Below, one piece after another: positions 28,661 through 37,947 of a DNA stretch of 64,000 nt. Location of the stretch: contig JAKLIY010000019.1 in the NCBI GenBank assembly GCA_022709365.1, positions 1 to 64,000 on the forward strand. The letters run 5' to 3'. This DNA is from Pseudomonadota bacterium. GTDB taxonomy: Bacteria; Pseudomonadota; Gammaproteobacteria; Competibacterales; Competibacteraceae. The position numbers were made by a program, and so were the translations under genes. The notes beneath the pieces were generated by a model. The model saw only the letters and a program-made list of their open reading frames with translations. It was not told the DNA's origin and ran no database searches. The number at the start of each line of letters is the position of its first letter. Position 1 is the first letter of the stretch.

Positions 28661-28984
28661 TGCTCCTCAAGGCCCGGCCCTTGACCGGAAAGCGGAACGT
28701 GTGCTCAACCCTGTTCCCCCAAAAGAACTGCTCAGCAACATTCATTTTTCTTGGCTCAGAACGTCCTTGATGAATTGACGTAAGTTTTGGCTATTATTTT
28801 TAACAAATCAATAGGTTAATTACATTTTTTGACAGATTCAGCGAGGGTTTGCGGTGCTGGTGCGTGTACCGCAACCAAGTTTGTTCAGCGACACCCCAGG
28901 CAGGAGCCTCACAGATCGGGCAGTACCCATGGTGACCGAACAACATCATCGATCTTCCCGCTATGTGACTGATCTGGCGCTATA
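28661..28984. other. Intergenic region without a supported gene
   Basis: It lies between the convergent exporter and glycan blocks. It holds an AT-rich stretch (28770-28835), an inverted repeat TTGCGGT / ACCGCAA (28849-28855 and 28868-28874) and a 44-codon plus-strand frame from GTG 28854 to TAG 28988 that I do not consider proven. No terminator with a T-run was found. Confidence 0.6.
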
Positions 28985-29539
28985 TTAGACGTCTAGCACC
29001 TGCGCCGTCTTCGCCATCCGACCGAACCAGCGCAGTGGTTTGGTCAGCCTCCAAGAGGTGGACCCGCGCAGTTCCGCCAAATTAGCGCGCAAGGTGGACG
29101 CCTCGTTAACAAGCACTGCTGACTCACCCTGGCAATGTTCCAGTTCTACAGCCAAGCGTCGCAGTTCGCTCTGATGCTCGATGAGTTCAGCGGCCAGGCG
29201 TTCATTATCAGACTGACGCTGCGCCAAAACCTCCCCGAGCCTCTCCATCTCGGTTTGCCGCCATGCCCGTTCATCCTTCAGTCCCTGTAAGACGTTTGGA
29301 AACTCTCTTGCCACGCTCTCAGGAAGGCGCTGTTGCGGATATTCAATGTCCAGGATTTGCTGCAACATTTCCAGGAGGTCAGTACGGTTGAGCGCATCCA
29401 GACCGGATCCCCATACTGAACCGGGCGGATAGTAGTAGTCCGGTTCCAGCGCCAGTGCTTGCCAATTTCTTGAGGATACCGTTCCAGCCAATGCCTGGAG
29501 CGGTTCAGCGTACTGCCGCAGATAGTCTTCAGGCGCCAT
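28985..29539 (-). CDS. Coiled-coil protein with glycosyltransferase-associated C-terminus
   Basis: A 184-residue protein. The N-terminal third is globular. Residues about 85-155 form a coiled coil rich in Glu, Arg, Gln and Leu (ERLGEVLAQRQSDNERLAAEL). The end LRGSTSWRLTKPLRWFGR is a tail often seen after coiled coils in bacterial glycosyl- and methyltransferases of surface polysaccharide loci. Function is unknown; it may tether glycan enzymes at the membrane. It overlaps the upstream glycosyltransferase by 11 bases and ends the minus-strand operon. Confidence 0.75.
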   Translation of the reverse strand: MAPEDYLRQYAEPLQALAGTVSSRNWQALALEPDYYYPPGSVWGSGLDALNRTDLLEMLQQILDIEYPQQRLPESVAREFPNVLQGLKDERAWRQTEMERLGEVLAQRQSDNERLAAELIEHQSELRRLAVELEHCQGESAVLVNEASTLRANLAELRGSTSWRLTKPLRWFGRMAKTAQVLDV

Positions 29540-31496
29540 AACCGGCCTCTGCCAAGGAATGGCTCGCGCGTTCCAGCAAGTTCACAAACAAATCGTTGTA
29601 TTCCGTCGCCGGTGTATCCCAATCCAGCAAACAGGCGTGGGGATAATCCGCCAGCCGTTCGCTGAACGCTCCCAGGCGCGGCGCCACAATGGGCAAGCGC
29701 GTCGCTAAAGCATAGCTGAGCGTATAGGAGTACGTTTCTGGCCACAGGGCCGGGAAAAAAATCAAATCCGGACGTTCCCGCCCGATCAATTGCGGCAACT
29801 CAGCATCGTCATAAGGCCCGGAAAAGGACAGCGGTATCTCCGGCTCCTGTCGGACATCCCGGTCAGCATGACCGATGACCCGAAAGAACAAAGGCAGACC
29901 ACGCACCTGGGCATCAATCGCACAGGCTTCCAGCCGATGCAAACCCTTGACCGGGGTCAGCCGACCCAGAATCAGAATCTTGAATTCGCCACAGGGCGGC
30001 ACGCGCGGCGCGGGAACCGCCAGCACTGGCGGCTCTGGGTGTGACAAGCGGACATAGCGGGCGTCGGGAATATAGCGGCGCATCCGTGTCTCCATGTCTT
30101 GCGACGCCACGATCACGCGGTCGGCACCGGTCAGCAATCCCCCCAACGATTCACGCCAAGTCACAATATCGAGTCCCCACAAGGCCGGGCGCTCGGCCAG
30201 ACAAGCGTTGCATCCAGCTACATCGGGTTCGTTGCAATAGCGGTCGTCTTGAAGCGTCAAGGTATATTGAGGACAAATCGGATAATAATCATGCAGGGTA
30301 AAATCGTAGGGCAGGCTCAAATCCTGAGGCAGTTGCAAAATTTGCCGGTTCATTCCGATGATATGATGAAAATGGAGCCGCGCTACTCCGAGGGACTGGA
30401 TAAAATCCAGCAGCTTCTGATAAGCATAGGGCAAGGCAAAATAGGCGATGAACTCCTCTCCGCTGCGCCCCCATTCGATGCTGACGCCATCCAGTCCGGT
30501 GGGCCTCAAGATCAGCACCTCAAAATCCGGCTCCAGAATCCTCGCCAGATCCTGAACATGTTTCTCCGTACCTCCACCCCAGGTATGGGTAATGAACATG
30601 AGTCGTGGACGAGGTGAATGAACCAAGCGGAACCCGTCAACGCGGCGTCGCAAGACTCGCGCCGGGTCCCGTGTGCAGTACTCGCCAATCATGCCTAGAT
30701 AATGCGGATACCGCTCCAAGATGCTCCGCTCTGCTTCAGCACATAATGCGCTGGTCTCTGCACCAAAAGACACACGGCCCTGGTGATAGACAAACGCATC
30801 CGCGCACAATAGATGTTTGAACCCAACCTCCGTAGCTCGCAAGCAAAATTCATTTTCCTCGCCGTAGCCCCTCTTGAACATCAGAGCGTCAAAATAACCG
30901 ACCTTTTTCAAGCAATCCCGCCGGATGTACATGCAGAAACCCACCGCAGTCGGCATTTCAATCGCTAATCCAGCATTGACCTCGGCGAATACGCGATCCA
31001 GGGCCGCCAGTGGCCAGTCTTTGGGCAATGGATTGTCCTGATTAAAGCGGGGATAGCTACAGATGGTGGCGTTATTGGAAAAAGGCGTTACCGTGCCAAT
31101 CGATGAGTCGCTCTCTGCATGATGGTGTAAACGATCCAGCCAGTCGCCATGGACTTCAGTATCGCTGTTGAGCAACACCACATCCCGATCCGGATGCTGC
31201 GTCATGCCGCGATTCACCGCATTGACGAAACCGGTGTTAACGGGATTTTCCAACAGGGTTATGGCCCGCGCTTCAGCCAGTTCTCGCAGCCAGGCTGATA
31301 ATTTTGGCTCGGGACTACAATCGTTGACGACCACGATTTCGCAAGCCGTGCGCTGGGGAAATGCCAGCACACTCTCCAGACAGCGTTGGGTTTCAGCCAG
31401 TCCCCGATAGACTGGAATAATTACATCGACTACAGAGGACGGGCTGATTGCAGACGCTTCAATGTCAGCCGCCACAACGCTTGCTCCTGAATCCAT
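29529..31496 (-). CDS. Fused glycosyltransferase, GT2 then GT4-like
   Basis: A 655-residue cytoplasmic enzyme. Residues about 22-260 are a GT-A/GT2 domain (VDVIIPVYRGLAETQRCLESVL, VLLNSDTEVHGDWLDRL as the DxD-type site, FKRGYGEENEFCLRATEVG). From about 310 a GT-B/GT4-like domain follows (RLMFITHTWGGGTEKHVQDLARIL, FKILILGRLTPVKGLHRLEAC, LIFFPALWPETYSYTLSYALA). Two linked domains suggest addition of two successive sugars to a surface glycan. The acceptor is unknown. Confidence 0.88.
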   Translation of the reverse strand: MDSGASVVAADIEASAISPSSVVDVIIPVYRGLAETQRCLESVLAFPQRTACEIVVVNDCSPEPKLSAWLRELAEARAITLLENPVNTGFVNAVNRGMTQHPDRDVVLLNSDTEVHGDWLDRLHHHAESDSSIGTVTPFSNNATICSYPRFNQDNPLPKDWPLAALDRVFAEVNAGLAIEMPTAVGFCMYIRRDCLKKVGYFDALMFKRGYGEENEFCLRATEVGFKHLLCADAFVYHQGRVSFGAETSALCAEAERSILERYPHYLGMIGEYCTRDPARVLRRRVDGFRLVHSPRPRLMFITHTWGGGTEKHVQDLARILEPDFEVLILRPTGLDGVSIEWGRSGEEFIAYFALPYAYQKLLDFIQSLGVARLHFHHIIGMNRQILQLPQDLSLPYDFTLHDYYPICPQYTLTLQDDRYCNEPDVAGCNACLAERPALWGLDIVTWRESLGGLLTGADRVIVASQDMETRMRRYIPDARYVRLSHPEPPVLAVPAPRVPPCGEFKILILGRLTPVKGLHRLEACAIDAQVRGLPLFFRVIGHADRDVRQEPEIPLSFSGPYDDAELPQLIGRERPDLIFFPALWPETYSYTLSYALATRLPIVAPRLGAFSERLADYPHACLLDWDTPATEYNDLFVNLLERASHSLAEAGYGA

Positions 31497-31514
31497 TACC
31501 GAATTTCATCGATG

Positions 31515-32177
31515 TCAAGCGGATCCTTTCTCACTCAGACGGATGCGCCGAAGATAACCTTTAGGATTCCAGGTAATCAGAAAGGATTCCCGACTTCTGT
31601 CAACCTCGAAATCTCCGTTTTCTTCTAAAAAGGCTTCAATCGCTTCATAAGGACCCGGATTCGGTCCGACCGATAATCCGTGATGGCAAATACTGTCTTC
31701 AACGATGAAGTAATCACCTGGCTTCAAAAGAGTCGAATAGGTGCGCAATATATTCAGTGTATTTTCATAGGTGTGAGAGCTATCTTCAATAATCAATACT
31801 CTATCATCAGCAGAAATCAGTTTTACCACATCAGTAAGACACTGACAGGCATCGCCTTCGATAAAGGTAATCCTGCAATGGCTTTTTACCGATTCAGGTA
31901 TTCCTTGATGGGAGATGTCAAGGCCGATGACTTTACCTCTGCCCAAAAGATCGCAAAGATGCGCCAAGGATAATGTGCTTCCACCATTCGCATTACCGAT
32001 TTCAATAATCACATCTGGCTGATTTTCGTAGATCAGCTCCTGATAAACCCAGTGATCCAACGGATTTTTCAGCGCTTTCACGCCTAAATAAGTCGTCTGA
32101 TTCATGATCCGATCTTGCATGATCGCTAGCACTTTCCTTAACGGCATATCCAGATTTTCTTCCATATAGTCAGTCAT
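31515..32177 (-). CDS. CmcI-type SAM-dependent methyltransferase
   Basis: A 220-residue Rossmann enzyme related to cephalosporin hydroxylase CmcI: YLGVKALKNPLDHWVYQELI, DVIIEIGNANGGSTLSLAHLC (SAM loop), VLIIEDSSHTYENTLNILRTY and YFIVEDSICHHG. In glycan loci such proteins usually methylate sugars. The gene is clearly more AT-rich than its neighbours, which suggests recent acquisition. It lies 12 bases after the TylF-type gene. Confidence 0.85.
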   Translation of the reverse strand: MTDYMEENLDMPLRKVLAIMQDRIMNQTTYLGVKALKNPLDHWVYQELIYENQPDVIIEIGNANGGSTLSLAHLCDLLGRGKVIGLDISHQGIPESVKSHCRITFIEGDACQCLTDVVKLISADDRVLIIEDSSHTYENTLNILRTYSTLLKPGDYFIVEDSICHHGLSVGPNPGPYEAIEAFLEENGDFEVDRSRESFLITWNPKGYLRRIRLSEKGSA

Positions 32178-32189
32178 GTCGATTCTCTT

Positions 32190-32921
32190 TTAGTGGGTGC
32201 GCCGCCAGTACACGCCAGCCCAGTCGATCTCATGGAGCGGCTCCATGATGCCATGCTTTTGACGAAAGTCATTGACCGCAGCGCGGCAACCAGGCACCAC
32301 TTGGTAGTCATCAATAATGACATAACCGCCCACCGACAGCTTTGGAAAGAGATTCGTCAACGCTTCCCAGGTCGATTCGTACATATCGCCGTCGAGGCGT
32401 ATGACTGCAAACGAGTTGGCTGAAAGGCGCGGAAGGGTATCTCGAAACCACCCCTTGATAAAGACGACCTGTTCATCTAGCAATCCGTACCGCTCGAAGT
32501 TCATTCTCACTTCTTCGAGAGGGACGGCCAGATAGGTATTTTCATGGTGTACGTCACCCGCGTCCTCTGGAAACTGCTCGGGATTCGGTGGAGGAAGGCC
32601 TTCAAACGAATCGGCCGCCAGCACCTGCCGGTCCGTCACCCCGTATGCCTTCAGAATCGCCCGCATGAAAATCGCTGCCCCGCCACGCCAGACGCCAGTT
32701 TCAATCAAATCGCCCGGAATCTTCTCGGCGAGCACGGTCTCGACACAATATTGCAGGTTATCAAGGCGCTTCATGCCGATCATCGTATGGGCGATCAGCG
32801 GCCAATCCTCACCATTCTCACGAATCCGTTTAACATAGGACGGTAGTTGCCGGGGACTGATATTCGGATCCTCGTAAATGCTGTTCGTCAGCACCTTCTT
32901 CATTAAATCGAGGTAAAGCAT
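32190..32921 (-). CDS. TylF/MycF-type sugar O-methyltransferase
   Basis: A 243-residue SAM-dependent, metal-dependent methyltransferase: LYLDLMKKVLTNSIYED at the N-terminus, DLIETGVWRGGAAIFMRAI, VLAADSFEGLPPP and the metal/SAM block VIRLDGDMYESTWEALTNLFPKL with VGGYVIIDDY. The family O-methylates deoxysugars. The ATG at 32921 fits the family; a TTG at 32936 is possible. Probably caps or decorates the glycan exported by the adjacent Wzm/Wzt. Confidence 0.9.
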   Translation of the reverse strand: MLYLDLMKKVLTNSIYEDPNISPRQLPSYVKRIRENGEDWPLIAHTMIGMKRLDNLQYCVETVLAEKIPGDLIETGVWRGGAAIFMRAILKAYGVTDRQVLAADSFEGLPPPNPEQFPEDAGDVHHENTYLAVPLEEVRMNFERYGLLDEQVVFIKGWFRDTLPRLSANSFAVIRLDGDMYESTWEALTNLFPKLSVGGYVIIDDYQVVPGCRAAVNDFRQKHGIMEPLHEIDWAGVYWRRTH

Positions 32922-32980
32922 CGTTGTCGTAGTCAATTTAATTACCTGAATTTTATTTAAAATTTAGAGGATTGGATGCA

Positions 32981-34354
32981 TCAACCCATGTGAGCCGCTT
33001 CAATCAATTCAATCTCCAGCATCGGGATGCCGACCAGTCCATACCCTTGACGTACACTGCTAGCATGGGACTTAAACACCAGCACATCGCTGCACCAGCA
33101 ATGGGTAATATGATCCTGCTGCATACCCGAAGCGGCAGCGATATCGACTGCATAATCGCCGACGGGCAGTATCGGCATCCGAAAGGTAAACCGTGCAGTC
33201 AACGCTTGGCCGGCGACGACAGGCCGGGGATTGGCGGCATAGGTCAGGTAGGTATTATCGCCGAACAGGTGCTGACCCAGTCGATCCTTGACCAGAAATC
33301 CGATGATCGGACTGTCGAGATCCGTCAAGGTCTGCGCCCGCACGACCAATGTCACGAGTTCGCCACCGACAATCCACTGCAAAACGCCACCCTGTTGATC
33401 TGCAAAACAGGCCTCCACAATCTGGATCGCCCCCGTCCCGTAACCCTCGACTTCCGGGCGAAAGACGAATAATTCCAAATCGTTACGAAATTTGGTCTGA
33501 TTCAGAAACGCCAACCGTTGATCCACTACATCGGTCGAGCGGCGTTCCATGATCGCCGCCTGAGATGGTTGCGCCCGTTCCATCCCGGGAGTCTGCGCCT
33601 GAAATAATTGGGCCAGATAATGCTCGCACACCGCCTTGGCTGGTCCTGCCTCACGCAATCGCCCCTGTTCCAGCCATAACACCCGGTCACACAGGTTAAT
33701 GACCGCCGCTGTGTCGTGGCTCACAAAGAAAAGTGTACCGTGCTCCTGGAACTTGCGAAGAAAACGCATGCATTTCTGGACGAAGAACACATCCCCGACC
33801 GCCAGGGCTTCATCGATAATCAGGATGTCGGCGCGGACGTGAGCGGCGATAGCGAAAGCCAGCCGCACCGCCATACCACTGGAGTAGGTCTTGACCGGCT
33901 GGTCGATGAATTCGCCAATGTCAGCGAATTCCAGAATTTCCGGCAGATAGCGTGCGATTTCCCCGTCATCAAGACCGAGGATGGCAGCGTTCAGATAGAC
34001 GTTTTCACGGCCAGTAAATTCTGGATTGAAGCCGGTGCCCAGTTCCAGCAGCGCCGCCACCCGGCCATGCACTGTCGCAGCGCCGATGGTCGGGGCCAAG
34101 GTGCCGCACAGCAGCTTGAGCAGGGTCGATTTGCCGGAACCGTTGCGGCCGATGACCCCGACGGTCTCACCGCGCTGTACGGTAACCGAGAGGTCGTGCA
34201 AGGCCCAGAATTCCCGGTAATAGCGACGACGACCCCGCCACAGCATCTGCTTCAACCGATCCTGCGGTCGATCGTAGATGTGATAACACTTGCCAACGCC
34301 CGCGACCTCGATCACGGGATCAGAGAGTCCTGCAAGCGCCTGGTCAGAGGACAT
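32981..34354 (-). CDS. wzt: Polysaccharide ABC transporter ATPase Wzt with C-terminal glycan-binding domain
   Basis: A 457-residue protein. The ABC domain (residues 1-250) has Walker A GRNGSGKST at 69-77, signature TYSSGMAVRLAFA and Walker B ILIIDEALAVGD. Residues about 300-457 form the Wzt C-terminal beta-sandwich, which in known O-antigen systems recognises a modified (often methylated) non-reducing end before export. That fits the two methyltransferase genes that follow. The ATG at 34354 overlaps the permease gene by 11 bases. Confidence 0.92.
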   Translation of the reverse strand: MSSDQALAGLSDPVIEVAGVGKCYHIYDRPQDRLKQMLWRGRRRYYREFWALHDLSVTVQRGETVGVIGRNGSGKSTLLKLLCGTLAPTIGAATVHGRVAALLELGTGFNPEFTGRENVYLNAAILGLDDGEIARYLPEILEFADIGEFIDQPVKTYSSGMAVRLAFAIAAHVRADILIIDEALAVGDVFFVQKCMRFLRKFQEHGTLFFVSHDTAAVINLCDRVLWLEQGRLREAGPAKAVCEHYLAQLFQAQTPGMERAQPSQAAIMERRSTDVVDQRLAFLNQTKFRNDLELFVFRPEVEGYGTGAIQIVEACFADQQGGVLQWIVGGELVTLVVRAQTLTDLDSPIIGFLVKDRLGQHLFGDNTYLTYAANPRPVVAGQALTARFTFRMPILPVGDYAVDIAAASGMQQDHITHCWCSDVLVFKSHASSVRQGYGLVGIPMLEIELIEAAHMG

Positions 34355-35195
34355 CAGCGAAGCCTCTGCGGGTGCGCGCAAACCACCAGGCACCCAGCAA
34401 CGCGATCAATCCCCCCGCGACCAGACTCAGGAGATAGGGCGTCCAGTCCGGCGCTTGACCAAACAGGAGGATTCCCCGGGTCTGTTCGATGGCCAGCGCC
34501 AGTGGATTGAGCTGCAGCCAGGGGCGCATCGCCTCCGGCAGCGCTGCTGCCGGATAGAAAACTGGGCTGAGAAACATCATCAACTGCACCAGCGGAATGA
34601 TCAACTGCTGGATATCGCGGATATAGACGCCCAGCGAGGCTAAAAATCCGCTCAGTCCCAACACGAATAGCATCAGCGGCAGAACGATCATCGGCAGTAG
34701 CAGCGCCGTCCAGCTCAAGCCCGAACCGAGGGTTGCTTGCAGCAACAAAATCACCAGCAACGTCGCAGCCAGGGTCAGTACAGCGGAGGCCACCATCACT
34801 GCCGGCAGCATTTCCAGCGGAAAGACGACGTTTTTGACATAGTTCTGGTGCGCCAGAATCAGGCCAGGGGCGCGATTGAGACACTCTGCCAGGAAATTGT
34901 AAAGCGCCATGCCCACAAACAGGATCAGCGCTAAATCGCTTAGGGAAGCGTCGCTCCGCCCTGCCCAGCGCATCTGAAAGATCACGCCGAAAAAGAAGGT
35001 AAACACCAGCAATGACAGCAAGGGCAGTAACAGCGACCACAGCAATCCCAGATAGGATCCCCGGTAGCGTTCGGCGAAATCACGCCGCAGCAGCTTGAGG
35101 AACAGTTGGCGCTGTAACCAGCATTGGTGAAAAACCCGGTACAGCACCCAATTCCGGCCCACGTCCGCCGGCGTTATCGAATTGAACAAGGACAT
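34344..35195 (-). CDS. wzm: Polysaccharide ABC transporter permease Wzm
   Basis: A 283-residue ABC-2 permease with about six membrane helices, the N-terminal LLRRDFAERYRGSYLGLLWSLLLPLL and NPLALAIEQTRGILLFG. It forms the channel that moves lipid-linked polysaccharide across the inner membrane with Wzt. The ATG at 35195, 4 bases after the upstream stop, is chosen over a longer frame with an un-membrane-like N-terminus. Confidence 0.92.
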   Translation of the reverse strand: MSLFNSITPADVGRNWVLYRVFHQCWLQRQLFLKLLRRDFAERYRGSYLGLLWSLLLPLLSLLVFTFFFGVIFQMRWAGRSDASLSDLALILFVGMALYNFLAECLNRAPGLILAHQNYVKNVVFPLEMLPAVMVASAVLTLAATLLVILLLQATLGSGLSWTALLLPMIVLPLMLFVLGLSGFLASLGVYIRDIQQLIIPLVQLMMFLSPVFYPAAALPEAMRPWLQLNPLALAIEQTRGILLFGQAPDWTPYLLSLVAGGLIALLGAWWFARTRRGFADVL

Positions 35196-35199
35196 GACT

Positions 35200-37920
35200 T
35201 CAGTCCGGCATGGCAGGCAACGCAGGAATATGCAAGGGTGCGGGTGGCAGGCCTTGGACATGGCGTTCCCACATTAACTCATAGGCCCGCTCCAGATGGC
35301 GGGCGAAGCGTTCGGTATCAAACAACGGCATTCGCAGACGATGATCCGCCAGTTTCGCTCGCAGCCCTGCCAATTCCGCCGGTCGAGTCGCCAGTCGAAC
35401 GGCCAGCGATTCATATTCTTCCAGGGAATGAGTGATGAGTTCCGGCAAGCCTATCGCCCGCAGCAGGCTGGCGGCGACCCGCGCCGGAAACGCCTCACCG
35501 ATACAGGTTAGCACTGGCACTCCTGCCCATAAGGCATCGCTGGCGGTCGTGTGGGCGTTATAAATCCGGGTATCGAGGAACAGATCGGCGAGCCGATGGC
35601 GCTCCAGATGCTGGGCCTTGGGCAAACGTTCGGCGAACATCAGGCGCTCGTCGGCGATGCCATGCCTAGCCGCCTCCGCCCTCAAGTGTTCTGGCGCCTC
35701 TTCACTGTGGGTGTGCAACCACAGCACTGAACCTGGTGTCTGTCCCAGAATACGCATCCAGACCGCGAACAGGACCGGTTCGAGTTTCTGCATCTGATTG
35801 AAGCTGCAAAATACGAAACCCTGATCAGGCAGACCATGATCGGCTCGACGAACGCTCGTTTCAGCGATATTTTGCCAGCGGTCATTGACTTGATAGCATT
35901 CGGGTAACCAGGCGGGCTGCTCGGTACAGAACGCCGCTTGGTCAGCCGGCAGCACGACCGGATCAGCCAGCAGATAATCCATATAACCCGCACCGCTGCT
36001 GCCCGGAAAGCCCAGCCAGTTCACCTGAATCGGCGCAGGACGCCGGGCAAAAATCTCCGGACGGGCGAAGTTGGTGTACGCCATCAGGTCCACGAGAATG
36101 CTGACCTCGTCGGTCTGGATGCGCCGCACGGCGGCGGCGTTGTCCATGCTGGATAAATCCACAAACTGATCGCTGTCATCCCGGATTTGCCGGTAGTAGG
36201 CACTGCCATCATCGCTGTGCAGGGAATAGACGTAAATCTCGAAGCGGCGGCGATCATGACAGCGGAATAGCGAGCGCATCAGATGAGCCGTTGGATGCTC
36301 GCGAAAATCCGCTGAGACATAGCCGATTTTCAGGCGCGCCGGCTCCTGAGCAACAGGAGTTGCCGATCCCCTTCCGCCAGTCGCCGTCAATTCGGCGACC
36401 GTTCCCGCAATCCATTCCGCTTCGCGGCGGGCGATGGCCAACCGTAATACCGGTGACAGGGGCAAGAACAGCGCTCGAAAGGGCAATAAAGGCGAACGTG
36501 CGCCACCGGTTAAACTCGCTTCGGTCCACTGCTGGATGGCGGCGATCCGGCGGTCGTAATCCTGCCAATCGCCATGTTCGAGTCGACGGAATTCAAAATT
36601 GACCTGGATCAGTTCCGGAGTCACCGGGGGCGGCAGGGAATCCGCTGGGCGACATTGGAACGGACCGTCATGATAACTGGCCCGGAAAGCGCGTGCGTTT
36701 AATCGGTCGGCGGCAGCGAAGGCCGCACACGCCTCAGCGGATCGCCCTAAAACCGCCAGCGCTTCGCCAGACTTGGCGTGGAATTGCCAATCGTCCTGGG
36801 CGGCTGGAGGTAGTTGCTCCAACACCGCCAGCGCGTCCTGAAACCGGCCATTGGCGTTGAGAGCCGCTGCTACCGCCAGCCGTTCCGCCACCCGATGCGG
36901 TTCGGTCACCGCCAACAGTCGTTCCGCCACCGCCAGCGCCGAACGATAGCGTTCCTGCGCCAACAGGACGGCGATCCGGCCCCGCAACAGTTCCGGATGA
37001 TCGGGATGCCAAACCAGGCCCTGATCGATCCAGGTCAACGCCTGGACCGATCGGTTCTGTCGCAACAAAGTCTCGGTGGCGGCCAACAAGACGCCAACCA
37101 CCGGTTGCCCAGCCGAGCGCAGGGCTTGAATTATGGTCAGCGCCTCCGGATAACGACCCAGTTGCAGCAGCGCCAGGGTGCAGTTCAACAATGCCTTGGC
37201 GTGGTTGGGCTGCCGAACCAGCAGTCGGTCGAGCGCCGCCAGTGCTTCTTCAGGCCGCTCTAGATCCAGCAGGGCCGCTGCGCGGTTCAACAAGGCGGCC
37301 AGCGATTCAGGATGTTCCGTCAGCACGGTGTCGACATCCGCCAGCGCCTCCGCCGGACGTCGCATCGCGCGCAGCACCGCCGCCCGGTTGATCAACGCCG
37401 GAGCGTGCTTTGGGCGCAGCGCCAGCGTCCGGTCCAGCGCTGCCAGCGCCTCTTCGTGACGACCAAGGCTGAACAGTGCTGAACCGCGCGTCGAATGAGC
37501 GACGGGCTGGTTCTCATCCAAGGTCAGCGCCGCATCGGCCGCCGCCAGCGCTTCCGTGAATTGCCCCAGCCGCAGCAGCGCCATGCTCTGGTTCAACAAG
37601 GCGGCCAAACGATTTCCGCCTTCCAGGTGCTGAACCCGCTCAGCCAGTTGCGCGGCCTGGGCATAACCGCCGGTTTCGAGCAGTGTTGCAGAAGCAAGCA
37701 ACAATGCCGCCGGATTGCGCGGCTCCAGCCGCAGGGCATATTCCAGCGCCCGCAAGCCATCGCCAAATTGCTCAAGCTGATACTGCAACTCAGCAAGCCG
37801 CAGCCAGTAGCAGGCCCGATGAGGCGCTAATTGGCAAATCTGCGCGTATAGATCCCTGGCCTTTGCAGGTTGTTCACCAGCGGCCAGTCGGTCCGCTTGC
37901 TCCAGTAACGCTTCAATCAT
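35200..37920 (-). CDS. TPR-repeat O-GlcNAc-transferase-like glycosyltransferase (GT41/SPINDLY)
   Basis: A 906-residue protein. Residues about 1-430 are about a dozen TPR repeats (unit pattern such as ALINRAAVLRAMRRPAEALADVDTVL). The C-terminal half is a GT41 catalytic domain: KIGYVSADFREHPTAHLM (catalytic His region), FCSFNQMQKLEP (Lys that binds the UDP phosphates) and DLFLDTRIYNAHTTASDALWAGVPVLT. Relatives glycosylate Ser/Thr of cytosolic proteins or take part in polysaccharide synthesis. Placement directly before wzm suggests a glycan or glycoprotein role. Confidence 0.9.
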   Translation of the reverse strand: MIEALLEQADRLAAGEQPAKARDLYAQICQLAPHRACYWLRLAELQYQLEQFGDGLRALEYALRLEPRNPAALLLASATLLETGGYAQAAQLAERVQHLEGGNRLAALLNQSMALLRLGQFTEALAAADAALTLDENQPVAHSTRGSALFSLGRHEEALAALDRTLALRPKHAPALINRAAVLRAMRRPAEALADVDTVLTEHPESLAALLNRAAALLDLERPEEALAALDRLLVRQPNHAKALLNCTLALLQLGRYPEALTIIQALRSAGQPVVGVLLAATETLLRQNRSVQALTWIDQGLVWHPDHPELLRGRIAVLLAQERYRSALAVAERLLAVTEPHRVAERLAVAAALNANGRFQDALAVLEQLPPAAQDDWQFHAKSGEALAVLGRSAEACAAFAAADRLNARAFRASYHDGPFQCRPADSLPPPVTPELIQVNFEFRRLEHGDWQDYDRRIAAIQQWTEASLTGGARSPLLPFRALFLPLSPVLRLAIARREAEWIAGTVAELTATGGRGSATPVAQEPARLKIGYVSADFREHPTAHLMRSLFRCHDRRRFEIYVYSLHSDDGSAYYRQIRDDSDQFVDLSSMDNAAAVRRIQTDEVSILVDLMAYTNFARPEIFARRPAPIQVNWLGFPGSSGAGYMDYLLADPVVLPADQAAFCTEQPAWLPECYQVNDRWQNIAETSVRRADHGLPDQGFVFCSFNQMQKLEPVLFAVWMRILGQTPGSVLWLHTHSEEAPEHLRAEAARHGIADERLMFAERLPKAQHLERHRLADLFLDTRIYNAHTTASDALWAGVPVLTCIGEAFPARVAASLLRAIGLPELITHSLEEYESLAVRLATRPAELAGLRAKLADHRLRMPLFDTERFARHLERAYELMWERHVQGLPPAPLHIPALPAMPD

Positions 37921-37947
37921 CAGCTTTACCGTGTTGTCGGTATAGCG

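Noticed and set aside
28660-28770. Possible remnant of a second exporter permease after the first
   Set aside because: The short frame from ATG 28660 (MLLKARPLTGKR) shows no membrane segment or permease motif.
28854-28988. 44-codon plus-strand frame with GAGGG ahead
   Set aside because: It coincides with a hairpin, has no recognisable protein features and ends in the oppositely oriented gene. It is kept only as a note on the intergenic region.
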